Of a stretch of 64,000 nt of DNA, positions 23,312 to 33,391 are shown in pieces. Location of the stretch: NCBI RefSeq assembly GCF_000151665.1, contig NW_013171815.1:1625153-1689152 (forward strand). The letters run 5' to 3'. Position 1 is the stretch's first letter, and each line of letters opens with the position of its first letter. A model generated the notes under the pieces. It did no database searches. It was not told the DNA's origin and was given only the letters and a program-made list of their open reading frames with translations. Origin of the DNA: Blastocystis hominis. Its lineage: Eukaryota; Sar; Bigyra; Opalinata; Blastocystidae. A program made the position numbers and the translations under genes.

Positions 23312-23319
23312 AACAAACA
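23312..23319 (-). terminator. Polyadenylation motif TGTTTGTT (minus), Ubl-RING0 gene
   Basis: Exact octamer on the minus strand, about 60 nt after the TAG of the Ubl-RING0 gene. Confidence 0.7.
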
Positions 23320-23380
23320 AGAAGAATACAGAATAAGACTAATGGGGATAAGAAAATGGTTATCAAAGGAATCAACGACC

Positions 23381-24421
23381 CTAAAAACTGCTTCGTGTAT
23401 TCTTGTCTTGGCCTCCAGAAACAGTCAAATACCCGTACAGCTTATTCAGCTGCTGCTTCATCACCTCTATATCCGACGTCGCTCGCAGCACAAAGAGAAC
23501 ATTCCGCTCGTTCGACACTTCTTCGCAGTTCTTACAAATAAACGCCAGAGAGAGACATTGCTCCTTCTTGAACTTTCGACACATGGAATACTGGCATTTC
23601 CCTCGCAGCTGGAAGCACGATTGGACGGGCGTGTGCTCCAGTTGAAAGGGCTGGTCGAGGTACACAACATAGCCCTGTCTAGAAAGAGAGAAATCGACGA
23701 GTGAAATCGTACTGGCAATCCGAACAAATGGGACGAATCACATAATGAGGGTTGAATTGATGACAATGCTGGCAATGCAGATAGATCATGCTTTGCTCCA
23801 ATGGCTTAGTTATCACGTATGAAAACTAGAGGTTGGGAGGGAAAGGAAAGTCTACGTCTCTTCGGACCGCGTGAATCACAGATAAATAGTTCACATGCGC
23901 ATTGACCACTAGATCATTGTAATCAACAACATTGTTATTGAGCAAAATTGTAAAGTCGAGAGGATCAATATTTACCATTCTCTACGAGTTACGACCTAAT
24001 CGGGAACACCCACTTGGAGAGTGAGTTTTAGTTGTCTCCATGTCGTGGAAGCATTATATGGAACATTTTTTGCATTTGACCCGTCCATTTTGATAAGCAG
24101 TTTGGAAGTGAGCAGAACACTCCCCTTTTCGCCTGAATCCTCTTTGGGAACATAGTTCTTTGCGATGCAGATGACTCGACTACAGTAATTTAATCCATTT
24201 TTCTCGACTGTGGAGTTATCGTCACAGATGCGCCCTGCATTCACGATTTTCAATTCTCCTACTGGATAATCGATCTTTTCCTAAATTTTATATCAAAGAC
24301 GAACCAAAACAGAAATCCGTTTTTTGATGGTTGCGATTGTATCATTCATCGCCATTGAAATTGTAACGGCATGCTTACACGGCATAATATGAATCTCGAG
24401 AGTTAGCTCTTGAGAATCCAT
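23381..24421 (-). CDS. Parkin-like protein with Ubl and RING0 domains, no RBR
   Basis: On the minus strand, four introns (24281-24310, 23992-24013 extended to 23982, and two near 23827-23856 and 23682-23715) leave about 304 residues. Residues 5-80 look like a ubiquitin-like domain (LTLEIHIMPCKHAVTI ... IVNAGRICDDN). After a linker there is a cysteine-rich block matching the parkin RING0 ligand pattern: HCQHC, CSDC, GKCQYSMC (compare GECQSPHC in parkin) and FICKNC. In parkin, RING0 packs on and restrains the catalytic RING1-IBR-RING2 part. Here nothing like RING1, IBR or RING2 follows before the TAG and the polyadenylation motif. An alternative last exon (52-nt intron after GLY, ending near 23324) would add about 18 residues but still no RBR. 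Domain naming rests on pattern reading, not a profile search. Confidence 0.6.
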
Positions 24422-24492
24422 TTCGGAAAAAAGAAATGACTCTCCGGAGTGAGTGTTGTCTAATTACCCAACACGAACTTTATTCTTTTTGC

Positions 24493-24500
24493 AACAAACA
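24493..24500 (-). terminator. Polyadenylation motif TGTTTGTT (minus), Fes1 gene
   Basis: Exact octamer on the minus strand, 8 nt after the TAA of the Fes1/HspBP1 gene. Confidence 0.8.
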
Positions 24501-24508
24501 TCAAACTA

Positions 24509-25508
24509 TTAAGCTACAATCGTTTCAATATGTTTTACGAGATTCTTTATTTCTTCAGGAGTATCTGGCAAGCTACAATACGAATTCAGCGACGGCAAAG
24601 CCTAACCAATCACATATTCATAGAACAACCCACTGTTTTCAAGACTTCCCGAACATCAGCAATCTCAAAAGATCTTCGATCCAGCGACAGAACGAAGTCA
24701 ACGATCCGCAGAGACGTTTCCTTGAGATCGATATCGTCGCTAACCAAATAGTTCTGAGCCAAAAGAGTGATCAGCTCCTTCGATAAAAACTTTCTCTACA
24801 ATGAACCAAACAAAATAAAAAAACCTACCAGGAACATGACTTGACGATAACACAAATTCAACAGCAAGTACAGAGCTCGCTGCTTCACTGAAGAAGAGTT
24901 GTCATCTGACTCGATGATGCTTTTGATGAGGTTGAGTCCATTATTGAACAAAAACACCTTCTCAGCATCTTCGTATCCAGTAATGATAGAGCTCACGCTT
25001 CTCAGCGCTTTCGCTTTTAGTTTCATATCCGTAGTGGTACTTACGAACTCCATCAATTGGGGAATCACTTTGGAATCAACCAAAACTTTCTGAACCACAG
25101 GCTGATTCTGCGCTGCTGTTCCCAGTAGAGAGCAACAGGTCTGCTTCACCTCATTGCTCGGAGAACGGTTAAGCAAGTCGATTATCTTTTGATAGCCATT
25201 TAGATTCTGGAAATCACGAGCATTATCTAAACTTTCCAGCAACTCTTCTAAAACGTTGAGTAAGTTGCAAGTTGCCTCTTCGCTCAATCCGTCTTTCTCC
25301 AATTCTTCCAACGTGCGCTTCATTCGGGTTGCATCCGGCACACACGCTTCTTCTACGGCTTTCTCGAAAAACGCACGATCCTAGAATTAACTAAACATTC
25401 CGATTCACCTACTTCTTCACTCATCGGTTTTACTTCACTCGGTTTTGTTCCATCACTTTGAGCAAGCGACCACTTCAAAATGCCCAAATAACCACCGTAC
25501 GAATCCAT
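24509..25508 (-). CDS. Hsp70 nucleotide exchange factor Fes1/HspBP1
   Basis: Cytosolic armadillo-type exchange factor for Hsp70. Introns 25381-25412, 24796-24828 and 24573-24613 leave about 297 residues. The N-terminus (GGYLGILKWSLAQSDG) matches the Fes1 start (LLQWSIANSQGD). The core has the family pattern LLESLDNARDFQNLNG, LLGTAAQNQPVVQK and KLKAKALRSVSSIITGYEDAEKVF. The third intron is rather long at 41 nt. I accept it because the exon after it ends at TAA 8 nt before TGTTTGTT and continues the helical sequence (PDTPEEIKNLVKHIE); reading through gives an early TGA at 24610-24612 instead. The gene lies upstream of, and in the same direction as, the Ubl-RING0 gene. Confidence 0.92.
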
Positions 25509-25744
25509 CACAAGAGAAATATAAAATGAACATCGAAGGGAAGAATATCAATAATAATCTAGAAGGTTCTATTTTTAGGAAGGGATTCTATTTGTGGGTG
25601 ATGTTTCAACACAACAAGGAAAGGGGTGAGACAACCTCAGGAGTTCATTTCCGTTTCTTTTCGATATATGAAATACGTATTTTGTAAACATGTTATTCAG
25701 AAGTAAACCAAATTAAAAGAAAGCAGAATTACCGAAATTAGAGA

Positions 25745-25924
25745 TTATACGTCTCCAGAATGGTAGGCCTTCGAATTAGATTTCAGAGACAAGATACTTA
25801 CAAACTGCGGATGATAAAGGCAAGAGAAGACACGATGACTGCATTCTTCATCACTTTCTTCCAACTTGACTTCTTCGGGACGGTTGGATAAAACTACGAG
25901 ATTACCGTGTCTATTTGACTCCAT
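25745..25924 (-). CDS. Predicted small protein, about 48 residues
   Basis: On the minus strand an ATG at 25922-25924 opens an acidic, charged frame (MESNRHGNLVVLSNRPEEVK ...). It runs into a canonical 33-nt intron (25769-25801) and ends with GDV and TAA at 25745. The intron has GTAAGT at its 5' end and AAG at its 3' end and keeps the frame open. I do not recognise the protein. Its size and composition would suit a small complex subunit. There is no clear TGTTTGTT downstream, which weakens the call. Confidence 0.35.
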   Translation of the reverse strand: MESNRHGNLVVLSNRPEEVKLEESDEECSHRVFSCLYHPQFVSILSLKSNSKAYHSGDV

Positions 25925-26240
25925 ACCATGATTGGTAAATAATAAAATGTGGCTCTTTTTCGTAGTGGTATGCTCGTGACATACACTGTGTGATAGAATG
26001 GAAGTAGGTCTGATGATTTTCCGACTTTTGTAAATCCCCTATATTGTGGCCTATTCGATTCTCTCTTCTTTGTGAATTTATAAATGTATGAAATAGAAAA
26101 GAATTCAAAGGAAATGATACGAACACGACAGAATCTGAGGTGTGAATTACTATGTAATGAGTACAGAGATTAGAAGTACATCGATACATCGTGATTACAT
26201 TTAATCAGATTTTGCACGATCCTCACTAGATTTATTCACA
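25925..26240. other. AT-rich intergenic region upstream of AP-4 sigma
   Basis: Low-GC sequence between divergent genes. The open frame on the minus strand at 25911-26189 looks like random AT-rich sequence. I see no RNA gene. Confidence 0.55.
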
Positions 26241-26780
26241 ATGATTAAGTTTTTCCTTCTGGTCAACAAGATTGGTCAAACCCGTATGGCAAAGTACTAC
26301 GAGTTTATGGAAATGAATGAGCGCGTGCTTTTGGAAGGAGAATGTGTCCGTAAGTGCCTCGGAGTCAAGGATACTAGCGTATGATAAGATTTTCGCCAAA
26401 TAATAGTTAGAGTAACGTAGTGGAATTGAGACAGTATAAGCTGGTTTTCCGCCGCTATGCTTCTCTGTACTTCATTGCTGGTCTTGATATCAATGGAGAC
26501 GATGTGGGTATCATAGCCTCGTTTCATTTTTAGAACGAGATGGCTGTTTACGAGTTCATTCACTGCTACGTCGAGACCCTGAATTCTATTATTGGAAATA
26601 TTTGCGAGCTTGATGTACTGCGTTAGGTGATGTTCTGATGGGTGGTAGATTATGTACAATCTTGACCGTTGTCACTTCATTCTTGACGAGATGCTTGCCA
26701 ATGGCGAGGTGGTAGACGTTAACAAACAGAATATTACTCGACCACTCACTTTGATGGAGAAGGCCAGAAATAAGTGTTAA
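26241..26780 (+). CDS. AP4S1: AP-4 complex sigma subunit
   Basis: Small chain of the AP-4 adaptor, which sorts cargo at the trans-Golgi network. Introns 26379-26410, 26504-26533 and 26615-26648 leave about 147 residues, a typical sigma length. The N-terminus [15 protein letters not shown] and the blocks [25 protein letters not shown] and [14 protein letters not shown] match AP-4 sigma better than AP-1, AP-2 or AP-3 sigma. AP-4 has a patchy distribution among eukaryotes, so its presence is informative. The gene converges on the coiled-coil gene, with 39 bp between the two stop codons. Confidence 0.93.
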
Positions 26781-26819
26781 TGCTGTTGCTTGTCATATCG
26801 TGTGTTTTTTGAAAACAGC

Positions 26820-28607
26820 TCACAGTTGACTTTCGAACGAGTCTGCCATCTTGCTAAGTTCAGAGATCTGCTGCATTAGGTTTCCGAACACCGTGTCGAA
26901 CGACACAGACGAGGTATCTGAGCTGAACGTCCGATTCACCGTGCGCGTGGAGTTGGAAGAGAGCGTGGTGAGCGACTGAGTGGGCAGCGTGCTCTGCGAA
27001 TTGTCTGTGTATTGTGTGGGAAGTCGCGTAGGCTCGGTGGATCGCAACGGTGTTTGGATCGGCGAATCCCTGCGATCCGTGTTAAACGGATGATGATGGG
27101 GCAAGGGATAGCTGTAGCCGCCTTGCTGCTATTCATCACATCGCTCATCCACTTCTACTGAAGGCGAGTCCTTCGCAATGACCTTCGGAAGCATGTCTGG
27201 ATACAGCGAAACGCGTCCTCGATTGCCTTTCTTGGCTCGCACACCCATTTTTCCTTCATCATTTTGATCTTCATCATCATCATCATCATCATCATCGTCT
27301 TCTTCATCCTCATCATCGGAATCCATCGTTGCTCGTCTCATCGCCTCATTGAACTGCTGCCTCCATCGCTTCTCGGCTTCTTCCATCTGCGTCTCTTTCT
27401 GCTTCAGCATTCCGCTCAAATACAAGTTTTCTTTCAGCAATTCATCAAATGTCTTATCGCTTTCGTCCAAATGCCCTTTATACGTCAGCACCGAAGCTCG
27501 CGCCAGCTCTGCGTCCGACGCCAAGTTCTCGCACTGTCCATCATCCAACGAGAACGCACCTACCTGCCGTTGGAGACGATCATTGTCACTCTTGAGATCC
27601 ATATACCGAATGAACAAATCCTTGTAGTTCTTCTTCATTTCGTTGTATTCCGAGAGAAGCAACTCGTATTTCTCAGCGTCACTCTGCACCAAATGCTCCA
27701 AATGGCGCTTCTGCAGCTGCAACGAATCGAAATCGATGTGAAGCCGATCCAGCTTGTTCTTCAGCTCCTCCACATTCGTCTCTAGCAACCGGATTTCTCG
27801 CTTCTGATCGTCGGTTAGAATCGCGAGACTGTTTCGTCGTTCCGTCGTTTCTGCAAGTTTCTGCTGCTGCTCCAGCACCAATTCCGTGTTCTTTCGCAAC
27901 GCCATTTCCACGCGGTAGTACTCTTTCTCGGTCGATTGATGCTCCTGCCGAACACGATCGAGCTCTTGCCGCACTGTGAGGAGTGTGGTCTTCATTTGCT
28001 GCATTTCGGTGGAGTGATGCAGAGAAGACTCGCGAAGCGAATGCAGAGATTGCTGTAGCTCTTCTTTCTCGATCTGTTCGTTCAAGAAAGCGAAAGAAAT
28101 CGACTTTGAGTGACTCGGTTTGCTCGGCGGAAGAAGATAAGTGATCGATGGTCTTTCGCTGACCTGCGATGTATGCGTCTCTTTGGATGACCAGCTCGCC
28201 CAGACGCTGATTCTTTTTCTTTAGCAATTCGTTCTCCTTTTTGAGAACCATTACGTCCAGTTCGAGTTTTGTTTTTGCCTCCATGAGACTCTTTTCGTCC
28301 AGGGAAACCATCTACCATCGATAAAAAAGTGGTAGGCATACCATGGATGGATTCATACTTCCAATTTGCATCCGAGCTTGCTTCAATTCCTCGTCTTTCT
28401 TTGATATCACGTTTACGCAGTGCAAACGTATCTACTGTGAACATGGAGCGATACTCTTACGGAATTTATTGCATCCGTCTTTATTTGTAGCTGTTTATTT
28501 AGTTGTTTGACTTGTTCCTGAAGACTAGAGATGGTTTTCTCCTTTTGCTCCAAATCGTTTACTATTCTTGAATATATATATAATAAGTACATACATAAAA
28601 TCTCCAT
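26820..28607 (-). CDS. Coiled-coil protein with acidic stretch
   Basis: Minus-strand gene of about 544 residues after removal of five introns, among them 28565-28597 and a 30-nt one at about 27126-27155 whose removal skips an in-frame TAG. The N-terminal 350 residues form an almost continuous coiled coil (for example LEQKEKTISSLQEQVKQLNK and RLLETNVEELKNKLDRL). A DDDEDEEDDDDDDDDDDEDQ acidic run follows, then a basic patch and a Ser/Thr-rich low-complexity tail ending in ESQL. I do not recognise the family. Filamentous scaffold or basal-body-like proteins look similar, but no diagnostic motif is visible. Confidence 0.75.
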
Positions 28608-28675
28608 CGTTTCTTCAGTTAACAAAGGTTGGCCATTTATCGAGGTCCGTTGTTTCCTTTCATTCTACAGTCAGC

Positions 28676-30086
28676 ATGAGTCCATATTCTTCTGGCAATT
28701 CAAATACCTACTCTCTTCGCTTGATCTTCGAGAACTTGCGGGTTGTTTTGAAAGTTGGGGTGTTCAGAAGAATCCCCCGGAGGATTTTCCATCCCTGCGC
28801 TAATTCAAGTCCAAGAAACAAAAGAATGGTAAAGTTTGTTCAAGAATGGATGAGCATTTTCCTATTTCTGTTCAGTTCTTACAGAGGCCATTTAACCGTA
28901 TCATAGAAGAAGAGGATTTGTTTGAAGAAAGAGATGCTTTTCCTGTTCCCTTCAAACCCTATTTTAAAGGGTCAAATGACATTCCTGATGATGTTCCCAC
29001 AAGAGAAATTCGTAAACAAGTCGCAGCGATTCTTGGATTCAAACAAGGGTCTGAAGAAACCTATTTGGGGAATACGCACAAATCGGACCTTCACTACCAC
29101 GAAGAGTTGTTCGAGCAGCTAAAACAGTATATTTCAACGCACCAAGTGGAAAGCATTGATTCAAGTACTTTTTCTTCCATCCCAACCTTTCTACCCAAAA
29201 CGCAGTTCATTTCAACTCCTTCTTTCAAATACATCCTTCCTCAGGGAAGTGGGTTTTGGAATGGAAATGTATTTGACTTTCTAAAACACCCCGTCCGTGA
29301 AAAATTCGACATTGTACATGGCGTACAACATCTCTGTTGTAGGTGGAAATCGATCCTCCATGGCCAAACAAAAGTGTTCGTCGTGCAAGAATCTATAGCA
29401 CCGAAGAAAGTGATGTGGACCCAAACCAGCGCTTGGATAGAGATTTATTTGAGGCTTTCCCGACGGATGCACTCTGTAATGACAACTGCATTTTTCTTGT
29501 GTGGATCACCAATGACCCGCGTTGCATTACATCCGTGATGTGAATCCATTTGAAGCGGTCTTATGCTCAGGAGATTTTTTGCGATGAAGAATATCGCGCA
29601 TTTGACAACGGCCTTCTGGGTGAAAACCACAGGAGACAATCGGCCCCTCGTCCCGCTGTCGTGCCCGACTCGCGAAACATTTGAGAGAGTTGTTGTGGGG
29701 AAGTGGGAAGGTTCGGTGAAGAATTCTCCAAAGCGGGTGCGACGATCGGTTGATCCATTGGCAGATGAATGTGCACACAAAGTTTACCAATTATCCGGGA
29801 AAAGAAGAGGGGAGGCAGCGCCCATATGTTCCCATGAGTGTACCCTACTTCCGAAAGTCCCGTTTTTATTTTCCACGGTATCGTTTCATTCTCGAAAGCC
29901 TGACTGCACCGAGTTTTCGTTTGTGTTTGGTTATTTTTCGAAGTATATCGTAGCAACCTAAGCGCAGAATCAAAGGGACTAGAGTTGTTTTCTCGCAGAC
30001 TTCGAAAGGGGTGGTATTCGGTGGGCAACCAGACATTGGTGTTTCAAAATAACCATGTACTCGTTGAGCTAAAGATGCAGAAGTAA
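28676..30086 (+). CDS. MT-A70 family methyltransferase, METTL4-like
   Basis: SAM-dependent N6-adenine methyltransferase of the MT-A70 superfamily. The catalytic DPPW motif is in VEIDPPWPNKSVRRARIYS, reached after the intron 29312-29340. Downstream matches to METTL4 are LVWITNDP, TAFWVKTTGDNRPL, FHSRKPD and, after an intron of 26 nt, GLELFSRRLRKGWYSVGNQ, which aligns with the METTL4 C-terminal block YLELFARNLQPGW. METTL4 proteins methylate U2 snRNA Am sites and have been proposed to act on DNA adenine. The start ATG 28676 is tentative. One frame change near 29520-29560 could not be explained by a GT-AG intron (a GC-AG intron of 36 nt fits). TAA 30084-30086 precedes TGTTTGTT. Confidence 0.85.
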
Positions 30087-30099
30087 TTTTATTAGTGTC

Positions 30100-30107
30100 T
30101 GTTTGTT
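30100..30107 (+). terminator. Polyadenylation motif TGTTTGTT, METTL4-like gene
   Basis: Exact octamer 13 nt after TAA. Confidence 0.8.
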
Positions 30108-30317
30108 GAAATCTATAGTCTAGGAAGAGAGAGGACAAATGAATGGTGCGTCCAATCATATTTGACTTGAAACTCCTGCTATTGTGTTCATAGAATTTGA
30201 GGTTACAGTTCTGAAGTTCTTCAGTCTGCTTATTTAAGTCTTGCCTATATTTTAATTTTAGTAGAGCATTATTTTAATATTTGGAGTAAGGGCAATTGAA
30301 AGTTATTGAAGGGTAGA

Positions 30318-32218
30318 ATGTCTGAAGAAGCAAAGAAGAGTTCTGTATGTTCGAGGGATCCGAATGTAGACTCGGGGGTGTCCGAGTTGGCTCATGAAGG
30401 ATTCTTTGGAGCGCAGCCCCCTATAAATGAAATGCGTTTTGGAGACACATATGGGCCTTATGATGGAGGAGAAAATTTTTCTCAAGAGGCTTCATATTTA
30501 AGAAAAGGGAGTTATTCGAGCTATCAGACGCCCTACAACTCTAGACTAGTGAATGGTAATATGGAGAGACGTCGCTACGACGACTATTCTGGCTTGGAGG
30601 GTGATTTGGGAATGGGGGGTCGCTATGGAGATTCTATGTATTCCAATATTCCTCCTCGCCATGGTAATAGTTTTTATGGTCAGTTTGATCGTGGATTTGA
30701 TTGCTATTGCCAAGTTCAGTCCCCAACTTCCGATCTGGATCCCTTTTCGCCTCGGTCTCGTTATGACCTTGCCTATCCGGCCAAAAGCAACCGATTCCCA
30801 TCATCCCAGTGGGATGATTCTCACAGTGGCGCTTATGACCAGCTTTCCCCTCGCTACAAAGCAGAATCTCGTTGGCTCGATCGTGATTCCAACTACTCCT
30901 ACTACGATGATCCCGACTACCATTACAGTTGCTCCTTCCGCGACCGTGCTATCTATGATCGTCGAGGCTACGCGATGGATTCCGATGTTTCAAACTCCTA
31001 CACCTACGGCATGCCCCAGCTCCGCTACCCCGCGAGCAGCAGTTCATTCGCTGGAGGTGTTCATGCTTCGCGCGGCTATGATTACGCTTTCGAAGACATG
31101 CCTTATGCGGATCGCTATCGCCATCCCTTTTCGGATCCTTCCAGTCCTCAGCCTATTATCCCTCCTCCCGCTCCCGCTCCCACTTCCGCTATTGCTGCTC
31201 CTGCTCCTGCCCCTGCTCCTGCCCCTGCTCCTGTACCTGCTTCCATGTCCGTTCCCTCCACTGATGCGCTCTCTCTCGGGAAGTTCAGCCGCGTGACGCA
31301 GGCACGTGCATTCCCTCGTTACCCAGTTCACCACGCCGCTCACCACGACTCGACCACCTCCACATCTACGATCACTTCCACGTCCACAGTCACTTCCGTT
31401 CCGCCTTCTGCCTCCGCTCCCATCCCTGCCTCCATTCCTCTCATTCCCGCTGCTTCTGTTTCTGCTTCTGTTTCTGCCTCGGCTTCTGTTTCTGCCTCAG
31501 CTTCGGCTTTGGCTTCAGCTTCAGCTTCAGCTTCGGCTTCAGCTTCAGCTTCAGCTTCAGCTTCTGCGGCCGCAATGTCTTCGTCTGTCTCCACGTCGGC
31601 GGCTGCTTCGGGAGCCGTGGCTTCTTCTTCGATCGTCGGTGCTGCCGGGGCATCGGGCAAAACGGTCGGCGATTCCTCGCCGGTGTCGCCCCGGACGCCG
31701 CACTCGGCGCAGACCCCGGGCGGACAGTCCGAGGAGGGCGGCTCGGAGAAGGGAGACGATGGCGATGACTCCTATCGAATCGACAAGCAACTGATTATGC
31801 AGAATTTGGAGAACCGAACCGTGGTGCTCATTCGGAATATCCCAAATCGGTATAAACTGGAGGATCTGGAGCAGGTGATCGCTGCTCATGTACACGGTAG
31901 GGACGAAGGAGGCGGGTGACGGGCAGAAAAGTTCACGATTTTACGATTGCCGATCGATGTGTTCACGAAGCGAAATCTGGGCTATGCATTTGTCAACTTT
32001 AGCGATTCTCATGAAGTTCTGAAGCTTTTCTTAGAAGTAGGAACGAGGAGGGAGATGAAGGGTAGATGGACGGAGAGTTATGGCCAAACTCGAATAGCGT
32101 AAAACGATTCTATATGTGCTTTGCGAAGAAGCAAGTAGGGAGTGCGCGGAGAGCTTGATCGTAGAGTTATGCCTTATACGAGAATCCAATGGACGGTTCT
32201 ATCGTGGAAGGTTCGTAG
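30318..32218 (+). CDS. Mei2-like RNA-binding protein
   Basis: Introns 31897-31926, 32037-32065 and 32135-32164 leave about 603 residues. The first about 480 are low-complexity: Tyr/Arg/Asp-rich, then Pro-Ala and Ser-Ala repeats. The C-terminus carries the Mei2-type third RRM: RTVVLIRNIPNRYKLEDLE, ILRLPIDVFTKRNLGYAFVN and RFYMCFAKKQSYALYENP. In plants and fission yeast Mei2 proteins bind RNA and control meiosis and growth; here only the RNA-binding role can be inferred. The disordered tyrosine-rich region may favour condensates. TAG 32216-32218 ends the frame. A 40-nt intron beginning just before it would instead give a TAA at 32262-32264, right before TGTTTGTT at 32270, and I cannot choose between the two. 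Confidence 0.88.
31457..31575 (+). repeat. GCTTCA/GCTTCT hexamer array encoding Ser-Ala repeat
   Basis: Near-perfect tandem hexamers in the Mei2-like gene encode an alternating Ala-Ser tract of about 35 residues. Confidence 0.75.
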
Positions 32219-32269
32219 TTTTTGTTTTCATTTGATGCTGGATTTCCGAGCTCAAGGTTCGTAAGAATT

Positions 32270-32277
32270 TGTTTGTT
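32270..32277 (+). terminator. Polyadenylation motif TGTTTGTT, Mei2-like gene
   Basis: Exact octamer 51 nt after the TAG, or 5 nt after the alternative TAA. Confidence 0.7.
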
Positions 32278-32373
32278 GAACACGCGTCTTGATTACCAAG
32301 GACCACTGTACGTTTCCAAAAGAAACCAATTCTGGTCGATTTATACAATCGCTAGAACACTTCGTTTTCGAAT

Positions 32374-33073
32374 ATGGGTATGCTTTCCTTTTTGGCGCTC
32401 TGTGTGACTGGACAGGTCTAATGGCTGTTTAGGTATTTGCCGTGATTCTCGCCATAAGCGTCGTTTGACCGGAGGAAAGGTTGTGATCAACATCAAGAAG
32501 AGAAAGTTCGAGATGGGTCGTCAGCCTGCCATGACCAAGCTCGGAGCCAAGAGAATTTACCTGGTCCGCTGCCGTGGTGGAAATATTAAGCACCGTGCCA
32601 TTCGTCTGGACACTGGCTCTTTCTCCTGGACCGGAGAGGGTGATTGTTGTCTAGTGAAGTGATTTGTAGCTTTCTCTGCCAAGACCAAGATCCTGAACAT
32701 TGTGTACAACGCTTCCAACAACGAGTTGGTGCGTACGAACACCATTGTGAAGGGCTGCATTGTTTCGATCGATGCGACCCCCTTCAAGGCCTGGTTCGAG
32801 AAGCACTACTCCTGCAAGATCGGAGCCAAGGGCGAGGTGACGAAGGACGATCTGACCAAGCTGGAGGGCGTGAGCAAGTCGAACCTTGCGAAGCTGCAGA
32901 AGCTGCAGGATTCCCTTCAGGAGCAGAAGGAAGTGATCGATCAGCTGGCTTCGGGTAAGATCCTGGCTCGCATCTCGTCGCGTCCGGGTCAGTGCGGTCG
33001 TGCTGACGGATACATTCTGGAGGATGAGGAGCTGGCGTTCTACCACAAGAAGATCAACCAGAAGAAGAAGTAA
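32374..33073 (+). CDS. RPS8: 40S ribosomal protein eS8 (RPS8)
   Basis: Small-subunit ribosomal protein of about 204 residues after introns 32378-32432 and 32640-32669. Hallmarks are [16 protein letters not shown], the basic [12 protein letters not shown] block, [11 protein letters not shown] and the C-terminal [15 protein letters not shown], followed by a Lys-rich tail. The first intron begins one base after the start codon. At 55 nt it is among the longest in the window, and a CTAAT element sits 18 nt before its 3' end. A weak TGTTCTTG is the only motif-like element just after the TAA. Confidence 0.97.
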
Positions 33074-33364
33074 GAGAATTGTACCTGTTCTTGCGATGAC
33101 ATGTTGTTTGGTTCGAGTAATCAAGGTGATTCGAAATGTTGGACTGGCTGGACCTATGCGCTTTGCCAATACAACGGTAGTGTTGTAGAGTCGAAAAGAT
33201 GGGATCTATGCGTATGATAACGCCATGGTTTATAAAAACAACGAAATGGATCACAATTGCTGTTATTCTATCCACCAAAAACTGGTTATTCATAGTCATC
33301 AACAGCAGCAAAAGACGTACCCCATAGGAAATCTCTTCGTGCATGGACAAAATGATTGACTCCC

Positions 33365-33372
33365 AACAAACA
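33365..33372 (-). terminator. Polyadenylation motif TGTTTGTT (minus), mS47-like gene
   Basis: Exact octamer on the minus strand, 19 nt after the TAA. Confidence 0.8.
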
Positions 33373-33391
33373 AAGCGAATAAAAAAACTGC

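Noticed and set aside
23320-23383. Polyadenylation-made stop in the Ubl-RING0 gene
   Set aside because: A terminal exon ending ATT CTG TA can be drawn, but it needs a 52-nt intron and 7 nt rather than 4 nt to the motif, so the encoded TAG at 23381 is the simpler end.
33054-33350. Possible small minus-strand gene overlapping the 3' end of eS8 (frame beginning MNNQFLVDRI)
   Set aside because: A 37-nt intron can be drawn, but the frame then runs antisense into eS8 with no stop or polyadenylation motif at a sensible place.
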